Origin: Phenylobacterium sp. NIBR 498073
Lineage (GTDB): Bacteria > Pseudomonadota > Alphaproteobacteria > Caulobacterales > Caulobacteraceae
Assembly (NCBI RefSeq): GCF_027286305.1
Contig: NZ_CP114599.1
Span: 4,074,001-4,138,000 of the forward strand
DNA length: 64,000 nucleotides
Direction of reading: 5' to 3'
Shown: positions 16,108-26,364 of the stretch, one piece after another
Layout: every line of letters begins with the position of its first letter
Numbering within the stretch: the first letter of the stretch is position 1
The notes under the pieces: generated by a model
What the model saw: the letters and a program-made list of their open reading frames with translations, nothing else
Database searches by the model: none
What the model was told of the DNA's origin: nothing
Translations under genes and position numbers: made by a program

Positions 16108-16640
16108 GGTCGGAAAGCCCGATAGAGGACGGTCCGACGCATCGGATCGTCCTTGGCATGACCAGGGCCGGGGAAGCCGCTTAGCTCGGCGTCATAGGCC
16201 ATGCCGAGCCGCTCCATCACCGCGCGCGAGCGCAGGTTGACGGCGGCGGTGATGGCGTCGATCTCCGGCAGGTCCAGGCGCGTGAAGCCGTCGTGCAGCA
16301 CGGCGCGCGCCGCCTCGGTCGCATAGCCACAGCCCCAGGCCTCGCGGCTCAGTCGCCAGCCCATGTCGATGAACGGCGGAACCGGCAGTTCCTCGAACGA
16401 GGGCATCAAGCCGCACGCCCCGATGAAGGCGCCGTCCTCGCGCCGCTCGATGGCGAAACGGCACATGCCAAGACGGGCGAAGGCGTCGTGAGCGCGCTCT
16501 ATGTAGGCGCGGGCGCGCTCGCGGGTCAGCACCCCGCCCAGCCAGCGCATCACCTCCTCGTCGCGGGACATGGCCGCGAACGGCTCAAGGTCCTCCTCAC
16601 GCCACAGGCGCAGGATCAGGCGCTCGGTCTCCAGCCTCAT
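16104..16640 (-). CDS. GNAT family N-acetyltransferase (RimJ/RimL-like)
   Basis: 178-aa acetyl-CoA-dependent N-acetyltransferase of the Acetyltransf_3 type: RLETERLILRLWREEDLEPF at the N-terminus, the acetyl-CoA loop region REAWGCGYATEAARAVL, and NLRSRAVMERLGM. Acceptor unknown. ATG 16640 overlaps the stop of the upstream paralogue (ATGA). The longer open frame upstream is noise. Stop codon interlocks with phoN-like 16107. Confidence 0.9.
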   Translation of the reverse strand: MRLETERLILRLWREEDLEPFAAMSRDEEVMRWLGGVLTRERARAYIERAHDAFARLGMCRFAIERREDGAFIGACGLMPSFEELPVPPFIDMGWRLSREAWGCGYATEAARAVLHDGFTRLDLPEIDAITAAVNLRSRAVMERLGMAYDAELSGFPGPGHAKDDPMRRTVLYRAFRP

Positions 16641-17167
16641 CGGCGGGCCGTGTAGACGACGTGGCGGTTCAGCGGGTGATCCGCCGCCAGCCGCGGATGG
16701 TCGAAGTCGCGGGACGGGTCGGCGACCATGCCGATCTTCCGCATCACCCCCTGGGACGCCAGGTTGGTGTCGGCCGTGAAGGCGAGGATCTCGGAAACAT
16801 CGAGATGGGCCAGGCCCCAGGCCAGGGCCGCGGAAGCCGCCTCGGAGGCCAGCCCTTGGCGCCAGACGGCGGGGATCATCCGCCAGGCCATCTCGATCAC
16901 AGGGCCGACTGGCAGATCGCCCGCGGGGACGGGCCGCAGGCCGCAAAACCCGATGATCCTGTCGTCAGAGTTCCGCGCCACGCCCCAGAGGCCGTAGCCG
17001 TGATCGGCGATGTGTGCGTTGAGCTGATCCATCATGGCGTCGCTGCGCGCGCGGTCCATGACGTTGGCGACCCAATAGCCGACCTGCGGATCGCCATTCA
17101 GAGCGGCGAAGTCGGCTCGGTCCTCTTCGCGGTAGGCGCGAAGGATCAGGCGCTCGGTCTGAATCAT
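16637..17167 (-). CDS. GNAT family N-acetyltransferase, paralogue of the downstream gene
   Basis: 176-aa Acetyltransf_3 type enzyme: IQTERLILRAYREEDRADF, VWRQGLASEAASAAL and NLASQGVMRKIGM align segment by segment with the next gene, pointing to tandem duplication. Closely coupled by a 4-base ATGA overlap. Substrate unknown; such pairs often acetylate small molecules or protein N-termini. Confidence 0.9.
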   Translation of the reverse strand: MIQTERLILRAYREEDRADFAALNGDPQVGYWVANVMDRARSDAMMDQLNAHIADHGYGLWGVARNSDDRIIGFCGLRPVPAGDLPVGPVIEMAWRMIPAVWRQGLASEAASAALAWGLAHLDVSEILAFTADTNLASQGVMRKIGMVADPSRDFDHPRLAADHPLNRHVVYTARR

Positions 17168-17201
17168 GCGAACGAGGTTACATGATCCAGACCTGCCGAA
17201 G

Positions 17202-18079
17202 CTAGGCCGGGCGCGGCCCCGTCAACGCCCCGTAGAGGTCGGTGCGGCGATCCCGGAAGAAACCCCAGGCGGCGCGGTGGGTCTGCAGGAAGTCCAGGTC
17301 GAAACTGGCCTGGACGATGCCTTCGTCGCCACGGCCCAGCTCCGAGACCAGGTCGCCGCGATGGTCGGCGATGAACGACGAGCCGTAGAAAGTCTGGCCG
17401 CCGTTCGGATAGCCGTCCCAGGGCTCGAAGCCGATGCGGTTGGCGCCGACCACGGGGATGACGTTGGAGACGGCATGGCCCTGCATCGCGCGCCGCCAGG
17501 GCAGCGCGGTGTCGAGGCTGGGATCATGCGGCTCCGAACCGATGGCGGTCGGGTAGAACAGCACCTCGGCGCCCATCAGCGCCATGGCGCGGGCGCATTC
17601 GGGGTACCACTGGTCCCAGCAGATGCCGACGCCCAGGCGGCCGAAGCGCGTGTCCCAGACCTTGAAGCCGGTGTCGCCCGGTCGGAAGTAGTACTTCTCC
17701 ATGTAGCCCGGGCCGTCGGGGATGTGGCTCTTGCGATAGAGCCCCATCAGCGAGCCGTCGGCGTCGATCATCACCAGGCTGTTGAAGTAGTGCGGGCCTT
17801 CCTTCTCGAAGATCGAGACCGGGATGACCACGCCGAGCTCGGCGGCCAGCGGCGCCAGGGCGATGACGGCGGGGTGTTCGCGCCAGGGATAGGCCTGCTT
17901 GAACCAGTGCTCCTCCTGCGCGACGCAGAAGTACGGCCCCTGGAACAGCTCGGACGGCAGCACCACCTGCGCGCCCTTGGCGGCCGCCTCGCGGATGAAG
18001 CCCTCGGTCTTCTTGATGTTGGCCGCCAGGTCCATGTCGTAGCTGGTCTGGATCGCGGCGACGTTGATCGTGCGGGCCA

Positions 18080-18080
<1 letters not shown>
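17202..18080 (-). CDS. aguB: N-carbamoylputrescine amidase
   Basis: 292-aa nitrilase-superfamily enzyme that splits N-carbamoylputrescine to putrescine, CO2 and ammonia. The Glu-Lys-Cys triad is visible as Glu44 (LPSELFQGPYF), Lys117 (YRKSHIPDGPGY) and Cys154 (GICWDQWYPE). The segment EKYYFRPGDTGFKVW and the length match plant and bacterial AguB. Its ATG overlaps the last base of the aguA stop (TGATG), so it is the second gene of an aguA-aguB operon for agmatine use and putrescine supply. Confidence 0.95.
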
Positions 18081-19087
<1,007 letters not shown>

Positions 19088-19154
19088 GGCCTGCCTTCAT
19101 CCAATGAACGCGCGCAGATGGGCGGACGCGGCCCCCCCGTCAAGCATCGCATAG

Positions 19155-19187
19155 AAAAAGGGGCGGCCCGTCGCCGAGCCGCCCCTT
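19155..19187 (-). terminator. Terminator of the Oar-like TonB receptor gene
   Basis: Ten-bp perfect stem AAGGGGCGGC/GCCGCCCCTT (arms 19187-19178 and 19167-19158 on the minus strand) with a run of T at the 3' side, 26 bases past the receptor stop. The cleanest intrinsic terminator in the window. Confidence 0.9.
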
Positions 19188-19212
19188 CCGATCTGGCTCT
19201 AAGCCCGAAGGT

Positions 19213-22200
19213 CTAGAACTTGTACTTCGCGCCGATCTTGATCTGCCACAGCGAGTTTTCGCTGCGCAGGAACGGCTTCACCGGCTGCTGGAAGGCGCCG
19301 TTCACGCCGGTGCCCGAGTAGGTGTAGGTCGCGCCCGGAGCCGCGCAGGCCGGAGCCCCGCCTGCACCGCACTGGACGTTCACCACCGGCACGCCGCGGT
19401 AGAAGTCGTACTGTTCGACCACGCCCCACTCGTCGTTGAGCAGGTTCCCGAGGTTCTCGATGTCCATATAGACCTCGAGCTTGGCGCCGTTCGGGAAGAA
19501 GGCCGGCAGTTCCTGGCTGAGGCGGATGTCGACCGTGGTCACGTCCGGATTGGTGAACGAGTTCCGCGGCACGATCTTGCCCGCGTAGCCGATCAGGCCC
19601 GACTGCTGCAGGAAGGCGTTGAACGCCGCCACGTCGAAGCCCGGCGCGTAGTTGACGCGCGAGTCCGAGGTCGCGGTGACCTGACCGCCGACCGCCGCCG
19701 GCACGTACAGCAGGGCGTTCGACGAGGCCTGGCGACCCGAATAGCTCGAGACCGAGTTGCCGAAGTCGTTGTCGAAGCCGCTCGTGGCGCTGTTGGCGAA
19801 GGTGTAGCTGAACGGCAGGCCTGTGCGGCTCTGCGCGAACAGGCGGATCGAGGTCTCGTTGTCGCCGAAGAACTTGCGGGCGTAGGAGACGTCGAACGCG
19901 AAGCGCTCGCGGATCTCGTAGTCCGAGGTCGCCGCCGCCGGGTTCTGGACGTTCGACGAGGCGAACCGGGTGTAGCTCGACTGGGCGATCGAGCTGGTCA
20001 TCGGGTTGGCGTCGGTCGACTCGGTGTGGGTGTAGATGAACTTGCCGCCCAGACCTTCCAGGAAGCCTTCGTTCCACTCCTTGGCGATGGTGATCGCATA
20101 GGATTCCGAGCCGCCCTTGTCGGTGTTGGCTAGCATCAGGTCGTAGGAGTTGCCGGTCGTGTCGCCGATGGTGTTGCGGCCATAGACCGGACGGCCGTCC
20201 GGCGCGGTGCCGATCTGCTTGGCGCGCAGGTCGGTCCAGTACAGCGCGTTCTGGTTCGACATGCGGACGTAGTCGGCCTGGACCAGCCAGCCGTCGCCGA
20301 AGCGGCCGAGATCGAACTCGTAGCCGACCGACAGATTGCCCTTCCAGGTCACCGGGATCTGGAACGACGGGCTGATGACGTTGGTGTTGCCGCCGCGCGG
20401 CGTAAAGGTGCAGCCCGTCGGCGCCTTGGTGATATCGACGTTGGTCAGGTTGGCGCCGGTGCAGATGGCGTTGGTCTGGTTCACGCCGTTGTTCGAGAAG
20501 GCGTTCGACACCCAGACGTTCAGGCCGGTCGACGAGAAGCCGCCGAAGCCGCCGGAGACGCGCAGGCGATCGGTGGGCTTCCAGTTGAACGACACCCGCG
20601 GCAGCACGACGTACTTGCCGTCGAGGTTCTGCTGGTTCGAGAAGCCGTTCCGCGACGCGAACGCCGAGTTGTAGGTCGGCATGTCGTCCATCGAGTAGGT
20701 GTCGAGACGAACGCCGGCCAGGATGTCGAGGTTCGGCAGCACCTGGATGCGGTCCTCGGCGTAGGCGCTGGTCAGGCGGTAGCCGAAGCTGGCCGCGCCG
20801 AGACGGGCCGTGCCGAGCGTCGCCGGGACCGTGCCGCCGTTCGGATCGACGCCGCCGGTCAGGGTGAAGCCCGAGGCGACGCGGTTCAGGTAGTTGGCGT
20901 AGCTTGAGAAGGTGTAGGTGCCGAGCGAGTTGGCGACGAAGACGTTGAAGACGTCGTCCTGCTCGGTCCGCAGGCCGACCATGAAGTCATGGATGCCCAT
21001 GTGGTAACGGGCGATCGCCTCGATCGTGTCGACCTTCACGTTCAGATAGTTGTCGTGACGGTTGATGTCCGCGCCGTAGCGGAACTGGGCGTTGCCCGCG
21101 CCCGGCAGCACGCCCGGCATGTCGTTCACGGTGACGTCGACTTGGCCGACGCTCAGGCCGCCGAGCGGCAGCTGCTGGGTGTCGGTTTCCTTGCGCGAGT
21201 AGCGCAGCTCGGTCGAGAAGGCGTCCGTCCACTGCGAGTTCAGCTGGGCGGTGTAGACCGTCAGCTCCTCGATCTTGTTGTAGTCGTTGGTCTCCAGGCC
21301 GATCCGCGGCTGGGTGACGCTGTTGCCCTGGGCGAAGGTCGAGGTGACCGAGCCGTTCAGCGAGTTGCCGGAGGTGCTCTGCCACGAAAACTCGGCGCGG
21401 TGGTTGTCGTTGATGTTCCAGTCGATCTTGACGAGCTTCTTCTCGTCCTCGACCGGGAAGGCGCCCGACAGGAAGTTGCCCGGATCGTAGCCGTAGATGC
21501 GCTTGGTGTCGGCCTGGAACTGGTCGACGGCCCCCGTGGTGATGCGCGGGATGACCACCGAGGCGCCCGAACCGACCGGACCTTCGTCGAAGCCGAGTTC
21601 GCCGTCGAACTTCTCGTAGGCGGCGAAGAAGAACAGGGTGTCCTTGATGATCGGGCCGCCCAGGGTGAAGCCCCAGGTCTTTTCCTCGAACGCCGAACCG
21701 GCGGGCTTGCCGCGCACGGTGTCGCCCTGGAAGTCACGGCCGCTCTTTTCGCCGAACAGCGAACCCGAGAAGTCGTTGCCGCCCGACTTCAGCACCGCGT
21801 TGATCTGGCCGCCGGTGAAGCCGTTGTTGATCGGGCTGTAGGGGGCGATCGAGACGTTGACCGCGCCGACCGCGTCCAGCGGGAAGGGCGAGCGCTGGGT
21901 CGGGTAGCCGTTGTTGTTCAGGCCGAAGTCGTCGTTCTGGCGGACGCCGTTGACGGTCAGCTGGTTGAAGCGGGTGTTGGTGCCGGCGAAGGACAGCGCG
22001 TCCTGGTTCGAGACGTCGATGGTCGCGAACGGGTCGAGACGGGCGAAGTCCTTGATGTCGCGGCTGATCGACGGCAGCGATTCGATCGCCGCGGCCGAGA
22101 AGTTGGTCGAGGGGCCGCCTTGGCTCGGCGCGGCCAGCGCGCCGGTCACCACCAGCTCTTCGACCGCCGCGGAACCCGCGCGGTACATGTCGAGCTGGAC

Positions 22201-22524
22201 GTTCGCCGGATCGCCGACGCCGACATTCTGCAGAGTCGCCTGGCTGCGCTCGAAATCCGCCGCGGTGGCGACGATGCGGTACGGGCCGCCGACGCGCAGG
22301 CCGCGGGCCGAGAAGTAACCGTCAGCGCCGGTGACCGAGGTCGAGGTCGCGCCGGTCGGGACGTGCGTCACCGTCACCGTGGCGCCGGCCACGCCCGCGC
22401 CGCTTTCGTCCGTAACCTGACCACGCACCGAACCGGTGGTTTCCTGCGCGTACACCGCGCTGGACATGGCGCACACGAGCGCCGTCAATGCCGCGCCGGC
22501 GGCGAGCCTATTCATCATTCGCAT
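19213..22524 (-). CDS. TonB-dependent receptor, Oar-like, with carboxypeptidase-regulatory domain
   Basis: 1103-aa outer-membrane receptor. Signal peptide (1-26, ends AVYAQ), then a CarboxypepD_reg-like beta-sandwich (about 28-110, SVRGQVTDESGAGVAGATVTV), a TonB-box-like EELVVTG (about 121), plug domain with QLTVNGVRQNDDFGLN, and a long 22-strand-type barrel ending in a C-terminal KYKF. Oar-like receptors import large or polymeric substrates; the substrate here is unknown. Transcribed alone, with a terminator at 19155. The upstream region has a Pho-box-like repeat (22618-22635), hinting at phosphate control. The window has a second, unrelated TonB receptor at 53924. Confidence 0.93.
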   Translation of the reverse strand: MRMMNRLAAGAALTALVCAMSSAVYAQETTGSVRGQVTDESGAGVAGATVTVTHVPTGATSTSVTGADGYFSARGLRVGGPYRIVATAADFERSQATLQNVGVGDPANVQLDMYRAGSAAVEELVVTGALAAPSQGGPSTNFSAAAIESLPSISRDIKDFARLDPFATIDVSNQDALSFAGTNTRFNQLTVNGVRQNDDFGLNNNGYPTQRSPFPLDAVGAVNVSIAPYSPINNGFTGGQINAVLKSGGNDFSGSLFGEKSGRDFQGDTVRGKPAGSAFEEKTWGFTLGGPIIKDTLFFFAAYEKFDGELGFDEGPVGSGASVVIPRITTGAVDQFQADTKRIYGYDPGNFLSGAFPVEDEKKLVKIDWNINDNHRAEFSWQSTSGNSLNGSVTSTFAQGNSVTQPRIGLETNDYNKIEELTVYTAQLNSQWTDAFSTELRYSRKETDTQQLPLGGLSVGQVDVTVNDMPGVLPGAGNAQFRYGADINRHDNYLNVKVDTIEAIARYHMGIHDFMVGLRTEQDDVFNVFVANSLGTYTFSSYANYLNRVASGFTLTGGVDPNGGTVPATLGTARLGAASFGYRLTSAYAEDRIQVLPNLDILAGVRLDTYSMDDMPTYNSAFASRNGFSNQQNLDGKYVVLPRVSFNWKPTDRLRVSGGFGGFSSTGLNVWVSNAFSNNGVNQTNAICTGANLTNVDITKAPTGCTFTPRGGNTNVISPSFQIPVTWKGNLSVGYEFDLGRFGDGWLVQADYVRMSNQNALYWTDLRAKQIGTAPDGRPVYGRNTIGDTTGNSYDLMLANTDKGGSESYAITIAKEWNEGFLEGLGGKFIYTHTESTDANPMTSSIAQSSYTRFASSNVQNPAAATSDYEIRERFAFDVSYARKFFGDNETSIRLFAQSRTGLPFSYTFANSATSGFDNDFGNSVSSYSGRQASSNALLYVPAAVGGQVTATSDSRVNYAPGFDVAAFNAFLQQSGLIGYAGKIVPRNSFTNPDVTTVDIRLSQELPAFFPNGAKLEVYMDIENLGNLLNDEWGVVEQYDFYRGVPVVNVQCGAGGAPACAAPGATYTYSGTGVNGAFQQPVKPFLRSENSLWQIKIGAKYKF

Positions 22525-22617
22525 TAAGGTCCCCTAATCCAACGGGAACGGGACGAACTCTAAGGTTCATGCCCCCCATTCCTGGCGGCCCCTATAGCTC
22601 GGAAACTTCGCCTGTGG

Positions 22618-22656
22618 GTGACGGAATCGTGACGGCGTGGTCACTTGACGTGACGG
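22618..22656 (-). promoter_or_regulatory. Pho-box-like direct repeats upstream of the TonB receptor gene
   Basis: On the minus strand CCGTCAC occurs at 22635-22629 and 22624-22618, separated by GATT. This is the 7+4+7 layout of a PhoB box (consensus CTGTCAT repeats), with 5-6 of 7 positions matching in each half. A third CCGTCAC lies at 22656-22650, 21 bp from the next, so all units fall on one helix face. A CTATAG -10-like sequence follows 20 bp downstream, further than the usual spacing of about 10. Putative only. Confidence 0.4.
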
Positions 22657-22740
22657 TCGCCAAATAAGCTGGCGCCTGTCGCTTTACAGACACGCTGACC
22701 CGCGCAAGTTTCCGCCCATCGACGACGCGAAGAGGCGGCT

Positions 22741-24297
22741 TTGCCCAGCACCCCACTGTCTGCGCACGGGACCGACCGCCATTGGCGCGCGGTGCTGATG
22801 ATCACCCTGGCGCTGACCGCCGTGCGGATGGTCGCGCTGTTCGCCACGCCGCTCGAGCTCTATCCCGACGAAGCGCAGTACTGGCTTTGGTCGCGCACGC
22901 TCGACTGGGGCTACTATTCGAAACCGCCGATGGTGGCCTGGCTGATCTGGGCGACGACCTCGATCGGCGGCGACGCCGAGCCCTGGGTCCGCTTCTCGGC
23001 CCCGCTGCTGCATGCGGTGACCACGTTCTGCGTGTTCGCGATCGGTCGGCGTCTCTACGACTCAAGCACCGGGTTCGCCGCGGCGGTGCTCTATCTGCTG
23101 ATGCCGGCGGTGCAGCTGTCCTCGCTGGTCGCGGCGACCGACGCGCCGCTGCTGATGTTCCTGGCCCTGGCGCTGCTGGCCTATGTGGAGATGCCGGCCG
23201 GCGACGCCCGCCGCCGCGTCTGGCTGGCCGCCGGGTTCGGCGCGGCGCTGGGGCTGGCCTTCCTGTCGAAATACGCGGCCGTGTACGGACTGATCGGCCT
23301 GGCGCTGCATCTGGCCGCCTCGCCCGACGCGCGGCGGATCTGGAACCTGAAGTCGGTGCTGGCCGCGCTGGCCGCCTTGCTGGCGATCCTGGCGCCCAAC
23401 CTGATCTGGAACGCTGCGCACGACTTTGCGACGGTCCAGCACACCGCCGCCAACGCCAACTGGAGCGGCCGCCAGCTCTTCAACCTCGGCGAGCTCGGTG
23501 ACTTCCTGGCCTCGCAGTTCGGCGTGTTCGGCCCCATCCCGTTCGCGGTGCTGCTCGGCGGCGCGGCGGTGCTGGCCTTCCGGCGCCGACTGCAACCTGC
23601 CGACGTGCTGCTGATCTGCTTTGCGCTGCCGGCGATCCTGATCGTCACCGGCCAGGCGTTCATCAGCCGCGCCAACGCCAACTGGTCGGGCGCCGGCTAC
23701 GCCCCCGGCGTGATCCTGGTCGCGGCCTGGCTGGTGCGCTGGCGGGCCCGCTGGTGGCTGATTGGGGCGCTGGCGCTGCAGGGCGCGGTCGCCGCGGTGT
23801 TCCTGGCCTGCGTGCTCAATCCCGGCTTCGCCGACCGCGTCGGCCTGTCGAACGCCTTCAAGCGGGCCAAGGGCTGGGAGCAGATGACCCAGGCCATGGC
23901 CGAGCGGGCCATGCGCGAGCCGCCCGGCGCGCTGAGCGCGATCGCGGTCAACGACCGCTTCCTGTTCAACGCCGCGGCCTATTACGGCCGCGAGTACTTC
24001 GGCCAGAACGGCGAACCGCCGCTGAAGATGTGGGTGCGCGAGGCCCACCCCCAGAACCAGGCCGAGACCGTCGCCCCGCTGACCGCGGCCGACGGCAGGC
24101 GGGTGCTGGCCGTCAGCCTGGAGCAGGTGTTCGTGGATGAGATGAAGGCCGATTTCCGCGCCACATCGGGCGAGGAGATCGTCAGCATCTGGCTGGACCG
24201 CAAGCGCAAGCGCAAGGCCGAGATGTTCATCGCCGAGGGCTTCGCGCCGGCCCCGCGCGACCCGGTCACCGGTAAGCCGATCCCCAAACAGCCTTGA
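22741..24297 (+). CDS. Glycosyltransferase family 39/ArnT-like membrane protein
   Basis: 518-aa polytopic inner-membrane protein of the PMT/ArnT class, which uses polyprenyl-phosphate sugars on the periplasmic side. The first loop carries the family's acidic motif ELYPDEAQYWLWSRTLDWGYYSKPP, with the Asp-Glu pair after a first membrane segment. About ten hydrophobic helices follow up to residue 370, then a soluble C-terminal domain and a basic stretch RKRKRKAE. The acceptor (lipid A or a glycan) is not evident. Start is the TTG at 22741 with AGAGG 6-7 bases upstream. Its 3' end overlaps the opposing msrA gene by 32 bp. Confidence 0.88.
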   Translation: MPSTPLSAHGTDRHWRAVLMITLALTAVRMVALFATPLELYPDEAQYWLWSRTLDWGYYSKPPMVAWLIWATTSIGGDAEPWVRFSAPLLHAVTTFCVFAIGRRLYDSSTGFAAAVLYLLMPAVQLSSLVAATDAPLLMFLALALLAYVEMPAGDARRRVWLAAGFGAALGLAFLSKYAAVYGLIGLALHLAASPDARRIWNLKSVLAALAALLAILAPNLIWNAAHDFATVQHTAANANWSGRQLFNLGELGDFLASQFGVFGPIPFAVLLGGAAVLAFRRRLQPADVLLICFALPAILIVTGQAFISRANANWSGAGYAPGVILVAAWLVRWRARWWLIGALALQGAVAAVFLACVLNPGFADRVGLSNAFKRAKGWEQMTQAMAERAMREPPGALSAIAVNDRFLFNAAAYYGREYFGQNGEPPLKMWVREAHPQNQAETVAPLTAADGRRVLAVSLEQVFVDEMKADFRATSGEEIVSIWLDRKRKRKAEMFIAEGFAPAPRDPVTGKPIPKQP

Positions 24298-24853
24298 GCG
24301 CCCGGTCGCGTCCACAGCCGATGCGGTAGGCCTCATAGTTGGCCGGGTTCCGCTTGGCGTAGTCCTGGTGATAGGCCTCGGCCGGCCAGAACTTGCCGCC
24401 GGTGAGGATGCGGGTGGCGACCGGCTTGCCCAACGTCTTGGCGACCTGCGCCTTCACCGCCTGAGCCGTCGCCGTCTCGGCGCCGCCGTCGACGAACACC
24501 GCGGTCGTATAGGACGGCCCACGGTCGCAGATCTGGCCGCCGGCGTCGGTCGGGTCGATGTGGTGGAAGAATCCGTCGACCAGCTTGGCGTAGCTGATCT
24601 TGGCCGGATCGTAGGTGACCTTCACCGCCTCCAGATGGCCGCGGTGGTTCTGATAGGTCGGGTTCGGCATGGCGCCGCCGGCATAACCGGACACGACGCT
24701 GGTCACGCCGGGCAGGCTCTCCATCGCCTTTTCGGTCGACCAGAAGCAGCCGCCGGCGAACACCGCGGTCGCGGCCTGCGCGACCGGGGCCAAGGCCAGC
24801 GTGCTCAGCGTCGCCAGGGCGGCAGCGGTGCGAAGGGTCTTCATGGACGTCAT
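24266..24853 (-). CDS. msrA: Peptide-methionine (S)-S-oxide reductase, exported
   Basis: Repairs oxidised methionine (S-epimer). 195 aa with catalytic motif GGCFWSTEKAMESLPGV, then SGYAGG, YDPAKISYAKLVDGFF and the FFHHIDPT region, and a resolving Cys near the end (YRIGCGRD). An N-terminal signal peptide (about 1-28, LALAPVAQA) predicts a periplasmic enzyme, unlike the cytosolic E. coli MsrA. It would need periplasmic reducing power, for which the DsbD/ScsB protein at 10295 is a candidate. GAGG lies 7 bases before the first ATG; an ATG three codons later is possible. Confidence 0.95.
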   Translation of the reverse strand: MTSMKTLRTAAALATLSTLALAPVAQAATAVFAGGCFWSTEKAMESLPGVTSVVSGYAGGAMPNPTYQNHRGHLEAVKVTYDPAKISYAKLVDGFFHHIDPTDAGGQICDRGPSYTTAVFVDGGAETATAQAVKAQVAKTLGKPVATRILTGGKFWPAEAYHQDYAKRNPANYEAYRIGCGRDRALKAVWGSAYR

Positions 24854-24930
24854 GATCTCACCTCGAGGCGGCGGAACAAGACCCGCCGCGGTCTGGTGGA
24901 GATACGGACGCCCGGCCGTCCCGGATGCCT

Positions 24931-25572
24931 TTAGAGCGCGACCTCGAAGGCGGCCTCGGTCTTGGCCGTGACCTCGTCGAGCGTGACGCCGGGGGCCAGT
25001 TCGATGAGCTTGACCGGGGTCTTGCCGCGATTGATCTCGAAGACGCCCAGCTCAGTGATCAAGAGGTCGACGACGCCGGCGCCGGTCAGCGGCAGGCTGC
25101 ATTCCTTGAGCAGCTTGGGCGCGCCCGACTTCTCGCAGTGGTCCATGACCACGACGACGCGCTTGACGCCCGCCACCAGGTCCATGGCCCCGCCCATGCC
25201 CTTGACCATCTTGCCGGGCACCATCCAGTTGGCCAGGTCGCCGTTCTGCGCCACCTGCATGCCGCCCAGGATCGACAGCGCAATGTGCCCGCCGCGGATC
25301 ATCGCGAAGGAGTCGGCGCTGGAGAAATAGGACGAGCTCGCCAGCTCGGTGATGGTCTGCTTGCCGGCGTTGATCAGGTCGGCGTCCTCTTCACCCTCAT
25401 AAGGGAAGGGGCCCATGCCCAGCATGCCGTTCTCGCTCTGCAGCGTCACATGCATGCCGTCGGGGATGTAGTTGGCGACCAGGGTCGGGATCCCGATGCC
25501 CAGGTTCACATAGAAGCCGTCGCGCAGTTCCTTGGCGGCGCGGGCGGCCATCTCGTCACGGGTCCAGGCCAT
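24931..25572 (-). CDS. scoB: Succinyl-CoA:3-ketoacid CoA-transferase, subunit B
   Basis: 213-aa beta subunit of a 3-oxoacid CoA-transferase (SCOT/AtoA type). The catalytic Glu lies in [12 protein letters not shown] (about residue 47), preceded by [19 protein letters not shown]; the [15 protein letters not shown] segment is conserved. Works with the A subunit just upstream to activate acetoacetate with succinyl-CoA, feeding acetoacetyl-CoA into thiolysis. Separated from scoA by one base. Confidence 0.95.
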   Translation of the reverse strand: MAWTRDEMAARAAKELRDGFYVNLGIGIPTLVANYIPDGMHVTLQSENGMLGMGPFPYEGEEDADLINAGKQTITELASSSYFSSADSFAMIRGGHIALSILGGMQVAQNGDLANWMVPGKMVKGMGGAMDLVAGVKRVVVVMDHCEKSGAPKLLKECSLPLTGAGVVDLLITELGVFEINRGKTPVKLIELAPGVTLDEVTAKTEAAFEVAL

Positions 25573-25573
25573 C

Positions 25574-26293
25574 TTACGCGCTCGCCTTTTCTTCGCGGGG
25601 GCGGGTGGTGACCCGTTCGATGCGCTTCTCGTAGACCGCGCCCTTGACGATGCGGTCGACGAAGATGCCGGGGGTGTGGATGTGGTCCTTGTCGATCGAG
25701 CCGACCGGCACGAGGTTCTCGACCTCGGCGACCGTGACCTTGCCGGCCGTGGCCATCATCGGATTGAAGTTCCGGGCGGTCTTTCGGTAGACGAGATTGC
25801 CCTCGGCGTCGCCAGTATGGGCCTTGACGATGGAGAGGTCGGCGGTGAGGCCGCGCTCCATCACATAGGTCTCGCCGTCGAACTCACGGACTTCCTTGCC
25901 TTCGGCCACCAGCGTGCCGACTCCGGTCTTGGTGAAGAAGGCCGGGATCCCGGCGCCGCCGGCGCGGATGCGCTCGGCGAGCGTGCCCTGCGGATTGAAC
26001 TCCAGCTCCAGCGCGCCCGACAGATAGAGCTGCTCGAACAGTTTGTTCTCGCCGACATAGGACGAGATCATCTTCTTGATCTGGCCGCTCTCGAGCAGGA
26101 CGCCGAGGCCGAAGCCGTCGATCCCGCAATTGTTGGACACCACCGTCAGGTTCTTGACGCCGGATTCCTTGATCGCGGCGATCAGGTTCTCTGGGATGCC
26201 GCAGAGGCCGAAGCCCCCGGCCATGATGGTCATGCCGTCAAAGAGCAGCCCGGCGAGGGCGTCTGCGGCGTCGTTGCGCGTCTTACCAGCCAT
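25574..26293 (-). CDS. scoA: Succinyl-CoA:3-ketoacid CoA-transferase, subunit A
   Basis: 239-aa alpha subunit of the 3-oxoacid CoA-transferase: [53 protein letters not shown], and [17 protein letters not shown] are characteristic. First gene of scoA-scoB. Fits the fatty-acid and short-chain acid theme of the window (fadJ and thiolase at 40-43 kb, ScfR at 33 kb), though not physically linked to those. Confidence 0.95.
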   Translation of the reverse strand: MAGKTRNDAADALAGLLFDGMTIMAGGFGLCGIPENLIAAIKESGVKNLTVVSNNCGIDGFGLGVLLESGQIKKMISSYVGENKLFEQLYLSGALELEFNPQGTLAERIRAGGAGIPAFFTKTGVGTLVAEGKEVREFDGETYVMERGLTADLSIVKAHTGDAEGNLVYRKTARNFNPMMATAGKVTVAEVENLVPVGSIDKDHIHTPGIFVDRIVKGAVYEKRIERVTTRPREEKASA

Positions 26294-26364
26294 GGGACCC
26301 TTTTAGCTGCAATCGGCCGGTTGAGAACCGGGTCACGCGAAAAAATTCATCAACTGGCGAAGAG

